Positions 25,893 through 34,477 are shown, counted from the stretch's first letter. The stretch is DNA of 42,712 nt from Lachnospiraceae bacterium (GCA_910574715.1 CAJTCH010000045.1:1-42712), one strand, 5' to 3'. Numbers and translations are program-made. Notes: a model not told the origin generated them from the letters alone.

Positions 25893-27753
25893 TCTGTTCA
25901 CTGTATACCTTAAGAACTGCCTCTTTGATTCCTTCCACATAAGCCCGGATTCCTTCCGATGACAAATGTGTCCCGTCCTCCACGAAGAACTCTCCATGCC
26001 CCTCGCTGATCGTATACCAGTCGATCAGATAAGCATTGTCTACATCCTCCGTGAACTCATAGATCTTCTGGTTGTTCGTTCCTTCCCAGTTTACATAAGG
26101 CGCCCTGACTGTGATCACGAATAACGGCTTATCCTCCCCGATCAGCCCCTTCATCTTCTCAAGAGAATCATGAAGCAGTCCGTTTGCACCAAGGGCGAAG
26201 ATTACACCGTCTCCGTTCCATCCTTTTTCACTGACGTAGGAATTGTAGACTCCGACGCCTGCCGTTGTCTGCCTGCTGACGGCCGTATCACTGATACTTG
26301 CCGGGAACTCTGCATAGAACTGATCTATCGCCCCCAATGCGATAGAATCACCGATCAGCAAGAGATTCAGGCTGCTCAGCATTTCTTCATTCGACTGAAG
26401 CTTCTTGCGGCTGTCCTGCCAGGCATCCTGTCCGATCGTCTCATTGAGCCGCATTGCTTTCTGGTTCGCGATCTTCTGCGCTTTTTCAGCCTTCTTCTCC
26501 ATATCCCCGGCATTGGCCAGTGTATTTTCCCGCGGCACGAACGCAACGCACAGCAACACACCCAATGCTGCGGCAAGTGTCAGCGCTCCCGCCCTGATAC
26601 TCCTTCTGATCGTTTTAAGCTGTCTCTTTCGTTCCTGCCTCATTCCGGGCCTTTTTCTGATGACAGCGATGCTTCTTCCTATAGCCCCGCTGCGTATAGG
26701 CGTTTCTATATAACGGTACGACAGATCAGATATGATAATAACCAGCAAGAACTCAACGATGTTAACCCACCAGGAGGTTTGTTGGCCCTTGCTCAACAGG
26801 ATGATAACCGGATAATGCCATAGATAGATTCCATAAGAACGGTCCCCGATCCATTTCAAGAACCGTATACTCAGCAGCCTGTTTAAGATACTGTCTCCAT
26901 TCAGAAGCGAAAAGATCACCAAAACGGTACAGGCAGAAGCAATTCCCTGACCGCCTCTGTACAGGAAACTGCTGTATCCGTCAACCCTGGCCATCATACA
27001 GATAAGCCCCGCAAATGCCACTCCCCCTATTACACGGCTCGTTACCGGGGATATCACCTTCCTCACCCTGCCGCCCGTTGTCTTAAATACCAAAAATGCC
27101 CCAAACAACAACGAAAAAAACCTCGTATCCGTTCCGTAATATACCCTGCTGGGATCCTTGGAAGGATCGAACAGGATCCACATAACTCCCATGGAAACGA
27201 CCGCCAGAAGCGCCGTTACCCGGGAAGCCGCCTTCTTCCAGTTCTTATATTTCTTAATGAATATAAGCAGCAGCGGATATATCATATAAAACTGCGTTTC
27301 AATCGCCAAAGACCAGCAATGTGTCAGAGGCGACGGCACGCCTGCGTTCTCAAAATAAGAAATCTGGTTGAATATCTGCCGCCAGTTATTATAACAGAAA
27401 ATCACGGACAGCAGATCTTCACACGCCTTCGTAAACAACACCCTGTTAAATACAGCGCTTACGAATATCAACACCGCCTCCATCGCCAAAACTGCCGGAA
27501 GCAGCCTCCTGATCCGCCTGATCCAGAACTTCTTCATATCAATCGTACCGGTACTCTCCAGTTCCGATACAAGGATCCGCGTGATCAGGAATCCCGATAT
27601 AACAAAAAATACAGTAACGCCCAGAAGCCCGCCTCTGGCAAACGGCAGCCTGAGATGGTAAGCAAATACCATCAGAACTGCAATTGCTCTTAATCCATCA
27701 ATACCTGTTACATATTGCTTTTGTCTCTTGTATTTTTTCTCATATGTTTTCAT
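25888..27753 (-). CDS. OatA-like membrane acyltransferase with SGNH esterase domain
   Basis: 621 residues. An acyltransferase-3 membrane domain with about 10-11 helices occupies residues 18-405, with YVTGIDGLRAIAVLMVFAYHL, FFVISGFLITRIL and RRIRRLLPA. A ~50-residue charged linker is followed by an extracellular SGNH/GDSL domain with GDSIALGA (468-475), GANG (about 522-525) and DGTHLS (593-598) carrying the catalytic Asp-His. This is the architecture of OatA, which O-acetylates muramic acid in peptidoglycan and confers lysozyme resistance; other acceptors are possible. Only a distant AGGGG precedes the ATG. A strong terminator begins at its stop codon. Confidence 0.88.
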   Translation of the reverse strand: MKTYEKKYKRQKQYVTGIDGLRAIAVLMVFAYHLRLPFARGGLLGVTVFFVISGFLITRILVSELESTGTIDMKKFWIRRIRRLLPAVLAMEAVLIFVSAVFNRVLFTKACEDLLSVIFCYNNWRQIFNQISYFENAGVPSPLTHCWSLAIETQFYMIYPLLLIFIKKYKNWKKAASRVTALLAVVSMGVMWILFDPSKDPSRVYYGTDTRFFSLLFGAFLVFKTTGGRVRKVISPVTSRVIGGVAFAGLICMMARVDGYSSFLYRGGQGIASACTVLVIFSLLNGDSILNRLLSIRFLKWIGDRSYGIYLWHYPVIILLSKGQQTSWWVNIVEFLLVIIISDLSYRYIETPIRSGAIGRSIAVIRKRPGMRQERKRQLKTIRRSIRAGALTLAAALGVLLCVAFVPRENTLANAGDMEKKAEKAQKIANQKAMRLNETIGQDAWQDSRKKLQSNEEMLSSLNLLLIGDSIALGAIDQFYAEFPASISDTAVSRQTTAGVGVYNSYVSEKGWNGDGVIFALGANGLLHDSLEKMKGLIGEDKPLFVITVRAPYVNWEGTNNQKIYEFTEDVDNAYLIDWYTISEGHGEFFVEDGTHLSSEGIRAYVEGIKEAVLKVYSEQI

Positions 27754-27824
27754 GTATATTTTTCAAATACCCCTACCCTCATTATATTTTGGAAAATCAT
27801 TGCCAGAGGCAGGCTCTTCATATC

Positions 27825-29180
27825 TCAGGCGTGCAGCTTGATTTCTTTAGCGACCAATATATTCTCCTGCGGTGCAGATGCCGTCATATCAACAGTAATA
27901 TCCACCTTCATTCCAATCTGAATATCTTCCGCCTGCTCATTGGCATTGCTTTTGTCAAATGTAAGCACCGCGCCGTCATCCGTCAATATCGTGACCGTAT
28001 TCATAGTTGCGTCCTGAATCGCCCCTGTATAGAGCGAATTTTCTGCCGCTGTATTCGGATCCTGATCCTGTACTTTGAACACCATCACATTCGGGTCCGC
28101 CAGATTACCCTCATATGTGATCGTCACAATATTTCCCGTCTGTATCCCGTTCGCATACTCATGTGCGGCATCCATAATATTGACCGTATAGACCTGCCCG
28201 CCTACATCCACGGTCAGCGTATTCATGGTTGCATCGACCACTGTACCGCTTGCCGTCTGCTGCTGTTTCGGCTGATAGCTGCCCGGTGTCCTCGCCGGCG
28301 CCGGCTGTGTTCCCTGCTGCAAAGTCGCCGGTGCCGAACCGTCTGTCTTCGCGGGCTTTGCTTCCGGTGCAGGCGCGGCCGTTGTCAGATAATCTCCATA
28401 AATGTACGCGTCATGGTTGTTATAAATAACACGCGACCATCCATTGTCACAGATCCCGGTACGCCTGATGGATCCGCCTTTGGCCAACGAACCTACTGTC
28501 TCAGATACAGTAGAATACGAAGCACGGATATGAACGCCCGCCGTTGCATATACAGTCTCGTCAACCGCCTTGATATTCATACTCTTTTGTGTCTGCTCGA
28601 TTTTATTCTCATCATGATCCGTTATCTTCACCACAGCAACATTTTGCGTATTATCCCCTTTGATCTCACCGACATATGTAACTACGATCCAGTTCCCTTC
28701 ACGAAGCCCATTCCTTATATCATGCTCACAATTATTGGAGAGGAATGTCAGCAGCGTTCCGTCATTCTGCTTGATCGTGATCGTATTCATCGAGGCCTCT
28801 ACCAGTGTCCCTACCGCTTCTTTTTCTTCTTTATCCGCATTATTATTGCCCAAGTCCTGCACAGCCGTCACTTTTACCCCGGAGGTGTCCGTTCCCGTAA
28901 GCTCTCCCTCGTAAGAAACGATCAATTCATCGCCGGAACGCATATTCGTTGTCTTGATCAATGCCTGCGACACATCAAAAATATATTTTCCTTTGGCGTT
29001 CTCCAGTGCAATCTCACCTCCGGTGAATTCCAACAGAACGCCTTCCACTTCGCCGGTTTTTACTTCCGGTTTTTCTGCTTCCTTCTCATCTCCTGCCTTC
29101 TTCTCACACCCTGTGATGAACATACTAAGAAGCGCCATACATAAAAACATCTTAATCATTAATTTCTTCAATGCTCTCAC
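27825..29180 (-). CDS. Lipoprotein with four related beta-repeats and an SH3 domain
   Basis: 451 residues from a GTG at 29180, eight bases after AGGAGG (better placed than the TTG at 29186). A lipoprotein signal peptide ends in SMFITGC (Cys at about 25). Four related units of about 60 residues follow the pattern G-x-hhh-D/E-A-T/S-M-N-T-hTh...G-x-hVxhxYxGxh. Two stand before and two after a bacterial SH3 domain (VYATAGVHIRASYSTVSETVGSL...DNGWSRVIYNN). A Pro/Ala-rich linker follows the SH3. SH3b domains commonly bind peptidoglycan. The function of the repeats is unknown. It lies downstream of a broken small membrane gene, and its likely promoter has a LytTR-type operator. Confidence 0.85.
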   Translation of the reverse strand: MRALKKLMIKMFLCMALLSMFITGCEKKAGDEKEAEKPEVKTGEVEGVLLEFTGGEIALENAKGKYIFDVSQALIKTTNMRSGDELIVSYEGELTGTDTSGVKVTAVQDLGNNNADKEEKEAVGTLVEASMNTITIKQNDGTLLTFLSNNCEHDIRNGLREGNWIVVTYVGEIKGDNTQNVAVVKITDHDENKIEQTQKSMNIKAVDETVYATAGVHIRASYSTVSETVGSLAKGGSIRRTGICDNGWSRVIYNNHDAYIYGDYLTTAAPAPEAKPAKTDGSAPATLQQGTQPAPARTPGSYQPKQQQTASGTVVDATMNTLTVDVGGQVYTVNIMDAAHEYANGIQTGNIVTITYEGNLADPNVMVFKVQDQDPNTAAENSLYTGAIQDATMNTVTILTDDGAVLTFDKSNANEQAEDIQIGMKVDITVDMTASAPQENILVAKEIKLHA

Positions 29181-29195
29181 TCCCAAATCCTCCTA

Positions 29196-29411
29196 TTACC
29201 GCATTTTGCGCCGGTCACCCTGGCTATTATTCAGATCATGGCAATTATCTGCTCGTCTCCTGCTCCTGAACACGAAGACAGAAATCATCTCCAGAAGCTC
29301 TGCAAGGCTGTCCATAAGGTTTCCCACTATCAGAGCGGCAATCCCGACAACAGCACATAAAATACCAAGTATGATCTACAATATCAATAATCTTTTTAAC
29401 ATCTTTCTCAT
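29196..29411 (-). pseudogene. Small membrane protein gene interrupted by an in-frame TAG
   Basis: Starting at ATG 29411 (with GGGGGG upstream) the frame reads MRKMLKRLLIL, then TAG at 29376-29378. It continues IILGILCAVVGIAALIVGNL as a clear transmembrane helix, then an acidic helix and the basic tail FRSRRRADN, to TAA at 29196-29198. The total is 72 codons including both stops. The sequence on both sides of the TAG fits one small membrane protein, so a recent nonsense mutation or sequencing error is the simplest reading. It lies 15 bp upstream of the lipoprotein start and would be the first gene of that operon. Confidence 0.6.
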
Positions 29412-29449
29412 TCATTTGTTCCCCCCTTTACTTTAGTATCGCTCACATC

Positions 29450-29478
29450 TTTATACATCCTATTGCTACATAAAACAA
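29450..29478 (-). promoter_or_regulatory. Promoter of the small membrane protein/lipoprotein unit
   Basis: Minus-strand TTGTTT (29473-29478), 17-bp spacer, TATAAA (29450-29455), 35-40 bp before the small ORF start. The LytTR-type repeats lie directly upstream of its -35 box. Confidence 0.55.
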
Positions 29479-29482
29479 ATCT

Positions 29483-29508
29483 TTTACCGTATTAAATAAA
29501 ACTTTACC
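29483..29508. promoter_or_regulatory. LytTR-type direct-repeat operator
   Basis: TTTACC occurs at 29483-29488 and 29503-29508, exactly 20 bp apart. Read on the minus strand these are ATGGTAAAG and ACGGTAAAA, close to the A-C-x-G-T-T/A-A-A-G half-sites of AgrA-like LytTR regulators, which bind two half-sites about two helical turns apart. The pair ends five bases upstream of the -35 box of the leftward promoter, the position expected of an activator site. Confidence 0.6.
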
Positions 29509-29553
29509 ATTTTTTTAGTTCTAATAAACCCTACAATATGTTAATATGAATGC

Positions 29554-29599
29554 GCCAGAGCGAATCTGGCTCAGATACGCTCTGGCAAAAGGTTTTGCC
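29554..29599 (+). promoter_or_regulatory. Two mutually exclusive hairpins in the leader of the LytTR gene
   Basis: GCCAGAGCG (29554-29562) pairs perfectly with CGCTCTGGC (29578-29586). GGCAAAA (29584-29590) pairs with TTTTGCC (29593-29599). The two stems share GGC at 29584-29586, so they cannot both form fully. They end about 27 bp before the ATG at 29626, which has GGAGG upstream. Confidence 0.5.
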
Positions 29600-29625
29600 T
29601 TGATTATGCTATTACGGAGGATGTT

Positions 29626-30354
29626 ATGACTATCGCACTTATTGACGACTGCCCGCAGGACCTTGCGCTTTTATCTGAATATATCTGCCGCTACTGCAAT
29701 GAACACAAGATCCATGTATCGATCAGACAATTCATTCACGAAAAAGATTTCGAGAACACACTGGACAAGGAGCGCTGCGACCTTGTTTTTCTCGATATTT
29801 TCATGCAGAATTCAAATGGTATGTTGATTGCGAAGAGGCTTAAGAGAATCAATCCCAAGTGCCAGATCATCTTCTCAACCTCCAGCAAAGAACACGCCGT
29901 CAAAGCGTTCCAGCTCCATGCCCTGGATTACCTTCTGAAACCGTACACTTACGCACGGCTCGAAGACGCCCTGAATCGTTTTGAAAATACCATACAAAAA
30001 TTCGCCCATTATATAGAGTTGAAAGAAGGATACCTAATGACGCGGATCCTGGTCACTGATATCATGTATGTGGACTATCACAACCATTATATTCAGGTAC
30101 ACACCCCATCAAAGGTCGTCCGTTCTTACATGTTCTTCGGCGACTTTTCCCCGATGCTCACCCCATACAGGCAATTTCTGTGGTGTTACCGAAACTGTAT
30201 GGTCAATATGGACTATATAGACACCTGGGAGGGCGATGATTTTATCCTGAAAAACGGTGAGCACCTGCCCATATCCAAATCCAAGAAAAGAGAGATCATC
30301 CAGGCATATGCCAACTATATTTTTGATTATGTAAATGGAGGTATGATATTATGA
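29626..30354 (+). CDS. LytTR-family response regulator (AgrA-like)
   Basis: 242 residues. The receiver domain begins MTIALIDDCPQD and carries the phospho-acceptor in LVFLDIFMQNSNG and the Lys in YLLKPY. The C-terminal LytTR DNA-binding domain (about 125-235) includes DIMYVDYHNHYIQVHT, a conserved FLWCYRNCMVN segment and LPISKSKK. It overlaps the GHKL kinase gene by four bases (ATGA), forming a two-gene operon. The repeats at 29483-29508 are its probable target. AgrB/AgrD-like genes are not present, so this is not a quorum-sensing locus on present evidence. Confidence 0.93.
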   Translation: MTIALIDDCPQDLALLSEYICRYCNEHKIHVSIRQFIHEKDFENTLDKERCDLVFLDIFMQNSNGMLIAKRLKRINPKCQIIFSTSSKEHAVKAFQLHALDYLLKPYTYARLEDALNRFENTIQKFAHYIELKEGYLMTRILVTDIMYVDYHNHYIQVHTPSKVVRSYMFFGDFSPMLTPYRQFLWCYRNCMVNMDYIDTWEGDDFILKNGEHLPISKSKKREIIQAYANYIFDYVNGGMIL

Positions 30355-31676
30355 CAGCCGCACATATCATCAATACACTTTGCTTTATCTTTCCCTGCTT
30401 CGCCCTCTTGCTCCTCACATTCAGAAACCGCCTGCACACCCCTGTGTTTCTGCATTTAGCCGGAGCTATCCTTTCGTACCTTGTGGTTACCTTTTACGGC
30501 TCCGGCACATATGCAAGCTACGCCTCGCTTCCGCTTAAATACCTTGTCATCGGTCTGTCCACCATTATCCTTGGCGCGGTCATCTTCGACATGGCTGCCG
30601 ACTACCGTTTCGGTCATGGTATCTTTATCGTTGCTGTCGCAAAATGCTATGCTGAACATGTCACACTCCTTTCCATGTATACCTTTTTCCTGCTGAACGG
30701 CCACCTTCCCTCCTTCAACACCTTTGATTCGTTCGTAATCAGGATTGCTCTGACGGTTATCACATTCCCTCTCATTTACCGTTTTTTCCGGAAATTCTTA
30801 CGCCCTGCCCTGGACTATACTGCCTCCTTTTCCATATGGAATCAGGTATGGATCATCCCGATCTGCAACAACCTCCTCTATAATCTTCTATTTTCTCAGA
30901 ATATCTCTGCCCCGGGGTCTGTGCCGGACAGATTCTTCTACTTCATCCCGCCGCTCTGGGTGATCCTTACCTTCGCCACCTATGTCCTGATCATGCGGAT
31001 GGTCATTGTCATCAGTGAAAATGCGAATCTTTCTGAGAAGCTGCATATCTCCGAGACTGTCTCTGACTCTCAGCACAAGCAGGCAGAGACTCTCCAGCGC
31101 CAGATTGAACAGACCGGCAGACAGCGCCACGATATGCGCCACCACCTTCTGGTGATCAGCAGCTATATTAAGGCAGAAGATATTCAGGGATTGAATGATT
31201 ATGTAAAAGAATATCTCTCCTCCCTAGCTTCTCCGGCAGATATATTCTGCGATAACCTCGCCCTGAACTCCCTGATCGGGTATTATAAGGAGCTTGCAGA
31301 GGATCGGGACTCTGCCTTCAACGTCTCCATATCGCTCCCAAAAGAACCGCTCCTCCCCGAAATAGACTTGTGCGCCGTCATCTCCAACCTTCTGGAAAAT
31401 GCCGTCGAAGCCTGCACACGGATGAAGTCACAAGACCGATTTATCAATGTAAAAATATCAGCAACCACTAATTTCCTACTGACCATTATTATCGAAAACA
31501 GCTATGAGGGAGAGATCCTGAGATCCGGGAATGTCTTCATTTCTTCAAAGAAAAAAGGACGTAAGGGGATCGGAATCTCCTCAGTCCTTAATATTATTGA
31601 ACAATATAATGGAGTATCAAAATTCGAATATCAGAATCAGCTCTTCAAGGCAGCAATACTATTGAAAGCAAAATAG
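30351..31676 (+). CDS. GHKL-domain sensor histidine kinase (AgrC/ComD-like)
   Basis: 441 residues. Six or so transmembrane helices fill residues 1-220, followed by a coiled dimerisation region and the phospho-acceptor box RQRHDMRHHLLVISSYI. The GHKL ATPase has ISNLLENAVEAC (N box) and GRKGIGISSVLNIIEQYNG (G box). The class senses peptides or membrane signals through its membrane domain. It is coupled by a 4-bp overlap to the LytTR regulator, with which it should form the phosphotransfer pair. Confidence 0.92.
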   Translation: MTAAHIINTLCFIFPCFALLLLTFRNRLHTPVFLHLAGAILSYLVVTFYGSGTYASYASLPLKYLVIGLSTIILGAVIFDMAADYRFGHGIFIVAVAKCYAEHVTLLSMYTFFLLNGHLPSFNTFDSFVIRIALTVITFPLIYRFFRKFLRPALDYTASFSIWNQVWIIPICNNLLYNLLFSQNISAPGSVPDRFFYFIPPLWVILTFATYVLIMRMVIVISENANLSEKLHISETVSDSQHKQAETLQRQIEQTGRQRHDMRHHLLVISSYIKAEDIQGLNDYVKEYLSSLASPADIFCDNLALNSLIGYYKELAEDRDSAFNVSISLPKEPLLPEIDLCAVISNLLENAVEACTRMKSQDRFINVKISATTNFLLTIIIENSYEGEILRSGNVFISSKKKGRKGIGISSVLNIIEQYNGVSKFEYQNQLFKAAILLKAK

Positions 31677-31716
31677 ACGCGGCGGCCGCTTCTGCTGCCT
31701 GATAACCTGATCCCGC

Positions 31717-32604
31717 TTACCGCTTCGCCTTGCGGTAGCCTGCTGCTTCTGCCTCCTGTTCCGTCTCAAATATCACCAGGTTCTTAGAACCCGCCATCTC
31801 CTCATAAGCCGCCTGCCCCGGGCAGTGGTAGATCTTAGACCTGGAATTGCCGCGTATCTCGCCCGCCTGCGCCTTCGCAGGCACCTTTTCCTCCCCAGAT
31901 AAGGCGCTCTCCCCCGTCGCATAATCAATAGAGATCCCCGGTTGGGCATTGTAGACGAATACATGAAACAAGATCCCTTCTCCTTCATCCTCTACAGAGA
32001 ATGCTTCCATCTGCACACCGCTTGCCAACAGATTCTCCCCTTCGAAGATCGGTGTCACCCGGTACAGCACATGATTGCCGGTCTCCTCCACATAGTCCGC
32101 CACCATGTTCTCGAAGGGAAGCATACCCTCCACATTCATATACCGGGTACCGGTAATCAGGTTCTGTTCATTGTCATTTTCTCCGGATAACTGGTAGCCG
32201 ATCAGATGGCAGCGGTTGTACAGATATTTCCCGTCCACGCTGTCATATTTGATGGTATGCCATCCTGTCGGCTTCACCTGTCCGATGCTCCCGCGTTCTT
32301 CTGTTGGCATCAGGTCTCTCCCCACACAGGCGTACGCCGTACCGCATCTTCCAAGAGAATCCTGTTCGCTGTACATCTCAAACGAGTCTTCAGACCATTC
32401 CTCCTCTGTAAAATCCGGCTCATTCCCGTTGATTATAACATAAGGCTCCCCTGCATACTCCGGTATCTCTGCAAGCGATACCGTCTCCTGCCGATTCGAT
32501 GCGTCCTGCAGATCTGTGACAGGCAAAAATCCTGCGCACGCCGTACAATACAGGCAGCAGAGCCAAACCAGCAAAAGCGCCCATTTCTTACTTATGTACT
32601 TCAT
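31717..32604 (-). CDS. Secreted or lipid-anchored DNA/RNA non-specific endonuclease
   Basis: 295 residues from the ATG at 32604 (GGGAGGGGATAAG upstream); a longer frame to 32649 lacks support and lies across the promoter. The signal peptide ends near LYCTAC, which can act as a lipobox. The nuclease domain (about 75-230) has the His-Me finger motif YNRCHLIGYQLSGEN followed by NLITGTRYMN, as in EndA/Spd-like DNA-entry nucleases (N-R-x-H in place of D-R-G-H). The C-terminal ~45 residues (GNSRSKIYHCPGQ...AAGYRKAKR) form the small cap often found on secreted nucleases. Expression is driven by promoter module copy B. Confidence 0.9.
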   Translation of the reverse strand: MKYISKKWALLLVWLCCLYCTACAGFLPVTDLQDASNRQETVSLAEIPEYAGEPYVIINGNEPDFTEEEWSEDSFEMYSEQDSLGRCGTAYACVGRDLMPTEERGSIGQVKPTGWHTIKYDSVDGKYLYNRCHLIGYQLSGENDNEQNLITGTRYMNVEGMLPFENMVADYVEETGNHVLYRVTPIFEGENLLASGVQMEAFSVEDEGEGILFHVFVYNAQPGISIDYATGESALSGEEKVPAKAQAGEIRGNSRSKIYHCPGQAAYEEMAGSKNLVIFETEQEAEAAGYRKAKR

Positions 32605-32615
32605 CTTATCCCCTC

Positions 32616-32704
32616 CCATTTCCTTATATTTTAACCAGAAACACTTCAATAATCAATGTATAAATACATCAAAAAGCCCTCCGCCATAATGGCAAAGGGC
32701 CAAA
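32616..32704 (-). repeat. Terminator-promoter module, copy B (tetR stop to nuclease promoter)
   Basis: Read leftward: a terminator hairpin (32676-32700, with T-run 32671-32675), then a promoter TTGATT (32651-32656)-17 bp-TAAAAT (32628-32633) for the nuclease gene. It is nearly the same sequence as copy A at 25792-25892 and in the same orientation. The promoter boxes are identical and the hairpin is conserved. Confidence 0.87.
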
Positions 32705-32710
32705 ACAATG

Positions 32711-33340
32711 TTACTCTGTATTCCGGGACTGTAATTTCCTGTTCTTATCCTTGTCGGAAATCAGGTAGCCGCTCAGCCCCTCTGTCAAAAATCGGAAGAT
32801 CGTGTCCTCAGTCTCCTGATTATCCGGAAGCACTCCTTCCACCACATACTTGGCATACATCACCGTACTGGTAAGCACATGAAGCCACAGTAAATCCTGG
32901 TTAATCTGTCTCAAATTAGGAAATGCCTCCCAAAATACCTGTACCATTCCAACGAATCTATCAAAATAACTGGCATCCCGGCTCTTATCGTATGCCGGAA
33001 AAAAAGCGCTGTCCCGGAACCGATGATAAAAGACCGTCTCATCCGGTCTTGCCAGCCAAAAACGAAAATATGGCACCCACAGGCTCCTCACTGCTTCCAT
33101 CGGATCTGTAAGCATATTCCGGGGATCAAACTTCATGCAGTCAAAAATCCCGGCCGCCTGCTTGTCTACATAGGTGAAGCATTCCATCATCAACTGTTCT
33201 TTACTGTCGAAGTAGCGATACAACGCCCCTGGAGACACTCCTGCCAACTTACTTATGTTCTGAATCCGCACACCTTCCAAGCCGTACTGCCGCACGGCCT
33301 TCATCGCTGCCGAAATAATTCTCATTCTTGTGTCATCCAA
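32711..33340 (-). CDS. TetR/AcrR-family transcriptional regulator
   Basis: 209 residues. The N-terminal helix-turn-helix (about 8-52) reads IISAAMKAVRQYGLEGVRIQNISKLAGVSPGALYRYFDSKEQLM, a complete TetR DNA-binding unit. The C-terminal helical domain has no recognised ligand signature. The first codon is a TTG at 33340 with GAGAGAAG upstream; an ATG at 33325 is the alternative. It has its own strong promoter with an AT-rich palindrome just after the start point, so autorepression is likely. No transporter or enzyme gene is adjacent to suggest a target. Confidence 0.9.
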   Translation of the reverse strand: MDDTRMRIISAAMKAVRQYGLEGVRIQNISKLAGVSPGALYRYFDSKEQLMMECFTYVDKQAAGIFDCMKFDPRNMLTDPMEAVRSLWVPYFRFWLARPDETVFYHRFRDSAFFPAYDKSRDASYFDRFVGMVQVFWEAFPNLRQINQDLLWLHVLTSTVMYAKYVVEGVLPDNQETEDTIFRFLTEGLSGYLISDKDKNRKLQSRNTE

Positions 33341-33359
33341 TAGCGATCACTTCTCTCAA

Positions 33360-33417
33360 AAATAATCGTTTATTTGCTAATCCGTTAAATTATACACTAC
33401 TTGATTCCCGTTGACAA
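33360..33417 (-). promoter_or_regulatory. tetR promoter and candidate operator
   Basis: Minus-strand TTGTCA (33412-33417), 17-bp spacer, TATAAT (33389-33394). Some 10-20 bp downstream of the start point lies the palindrome AAATAA-TCGT-TTATTT (33360-33375), in the position of a repressor site. It is the only strong promoter in the 111 bp between tetR and queA. Confidence 0.65.
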
Positions 33418-33451
33418 TACTTTTTAATTCTTTTCCTTTCTTTTAACGGTG

Positions 33452-34477
33452 TTAAATCACAAGCATCGCATCCCCAAACGAGAAGAACCGATACCGTTCC
33501 TTCACCGCTTCCTCGTAAGCCGCCAGTACATTCTCACGGCCTGCCAGCGCGGATACCAGCATGATCAGCGTCGATTCCGGCAGATGAAAATTAGTAATCA
33601 GGCAATCTAATACCTTGAACCGATATCCTGGATAGATGAAGATCTCCGTCCACCCGCTGCATGCCCGAAGTCTCCCCTTCTCATCCGCCGCAGATTCAAC
33701 CGTCCGGCAGCTCGTCGTCCCGACACAGATCACCCGTTTCCCATTCTCTTTCGCACGGTTGATCTTAGCTGCTGCCTCTTCATCTATCTGATAGAATTCC
33801 GAGTGCATATGATGATCCGTGATCTCATCTACCTTGACCGGCCGAAACGTCCCAAGCCCCACATGGAGCGTCACCTTCGCAATATCCACTCCCCGCTCTT
33901 CAATATTCTTAAGTAATTCCGGTGTAAAATGAAGCCCCGCCGTCGGCGCCGCCGCCGAACCTGTATGCGCCGCATAGACGGTCTGATAACGGTTCTTGTC
34001 CTCCAATTGATGTGTAATATACGGCGGCAGCGGCATCTGGCCAAGCTGATCCAATATTTCCTCAAAAATTCCCTCATACGTAAATTGAATCAGACGATTC
34101 CCCTCTTCTACAACGTCAACAACTTCTCCTGTGAGAATGCCGTCCCCGAAATGGATCTTCGTTCCGATCTTCGCCTTTTTCCCCGGTTTTACTAATGTCT
34201 CCCATATACTATTCTCTCTGCGTTTCAGCAAAAGTATCTCTATCTTCGCATTGGTTCCTTCTTTGGCCCCAATCAGTCTTGCCGGCAGAACCTTCGTATC
34301 ATTGATGACCAGACAGTCGCCTTCCGTCAGATACCCGGTAATCTCCCTGAACACATGATGTGAAACAACTCCAGACTCCTTGTCAAGTACAAGAAGTCTG
34401 GAGCTGGAACGATCCTCTAACGGATCCTGTGCGATCAGTTCTTCCGGCAATTCATAATAAAAATCCTGTCGTCTCAT
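33452..34477 (-). CDS. queA: S-adenosylmethionine:tRNA ribosyltransferase-isomerase QueA
   Basis: 341 residues, normal length. It makes epoxyqueuosine in tRNAs with GUN anticodons by transferring the ribosyl part of SAM. Family landmarks are all present: the [17 protein letters not shown] start, [61 protein letters not shown] and [19 protein letters not shown]. It lies 16 bp after the RDD gene and is the last gene of the T-box-led run. No terminator is obvious before tetR. Confidence 0.97.
   Translation of the reverse strand: MRRQDFYYELPEELIAQDPLEDRSSSRLLVLDKESGVVSHHVFREITGYLTEGDCLVINDTKVLPARLIGAKEGTNAKIEILLLKRRENSIWETLVKPGKKAKIGTKIHFGDGILTGEVVDVVEEGNRLIQFTYEGIFEEILDQLGQMPLPPYITHQLEDKNRYQTVYAAHTGSAAAPTAGLHFTPELLKNIEERGVDIAKVTLHVGLGTFRPVKVDEITDHHMHSEFYQIDEEAAAKINRAKENGKRVICVGTTSCRTVESAADEKGRLRACSGWTEIFIYPGYRFKVLDCLITNFHLPESTLIMLVSALAGRENVLAAYEEAVKERYRFFSFGDAMLVI

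Noticed and set aside
27684..29144. A 486-codon plus-strand frame
   Set aside because: Cys/His/Arg-rich composition typical of a reverse-strand shadow; the opposite frame has a signal peptide, repeats and an SH3 domain.
29196..29411. AgrD-like peptide gene beside the LytTR system
   Set aside because: The frame encodes a single hydrophobic helix with a basic tail; it lacks the small Cys/Ser-containing core and acidic recognition tail of AgrD, and no agrB is nearby.
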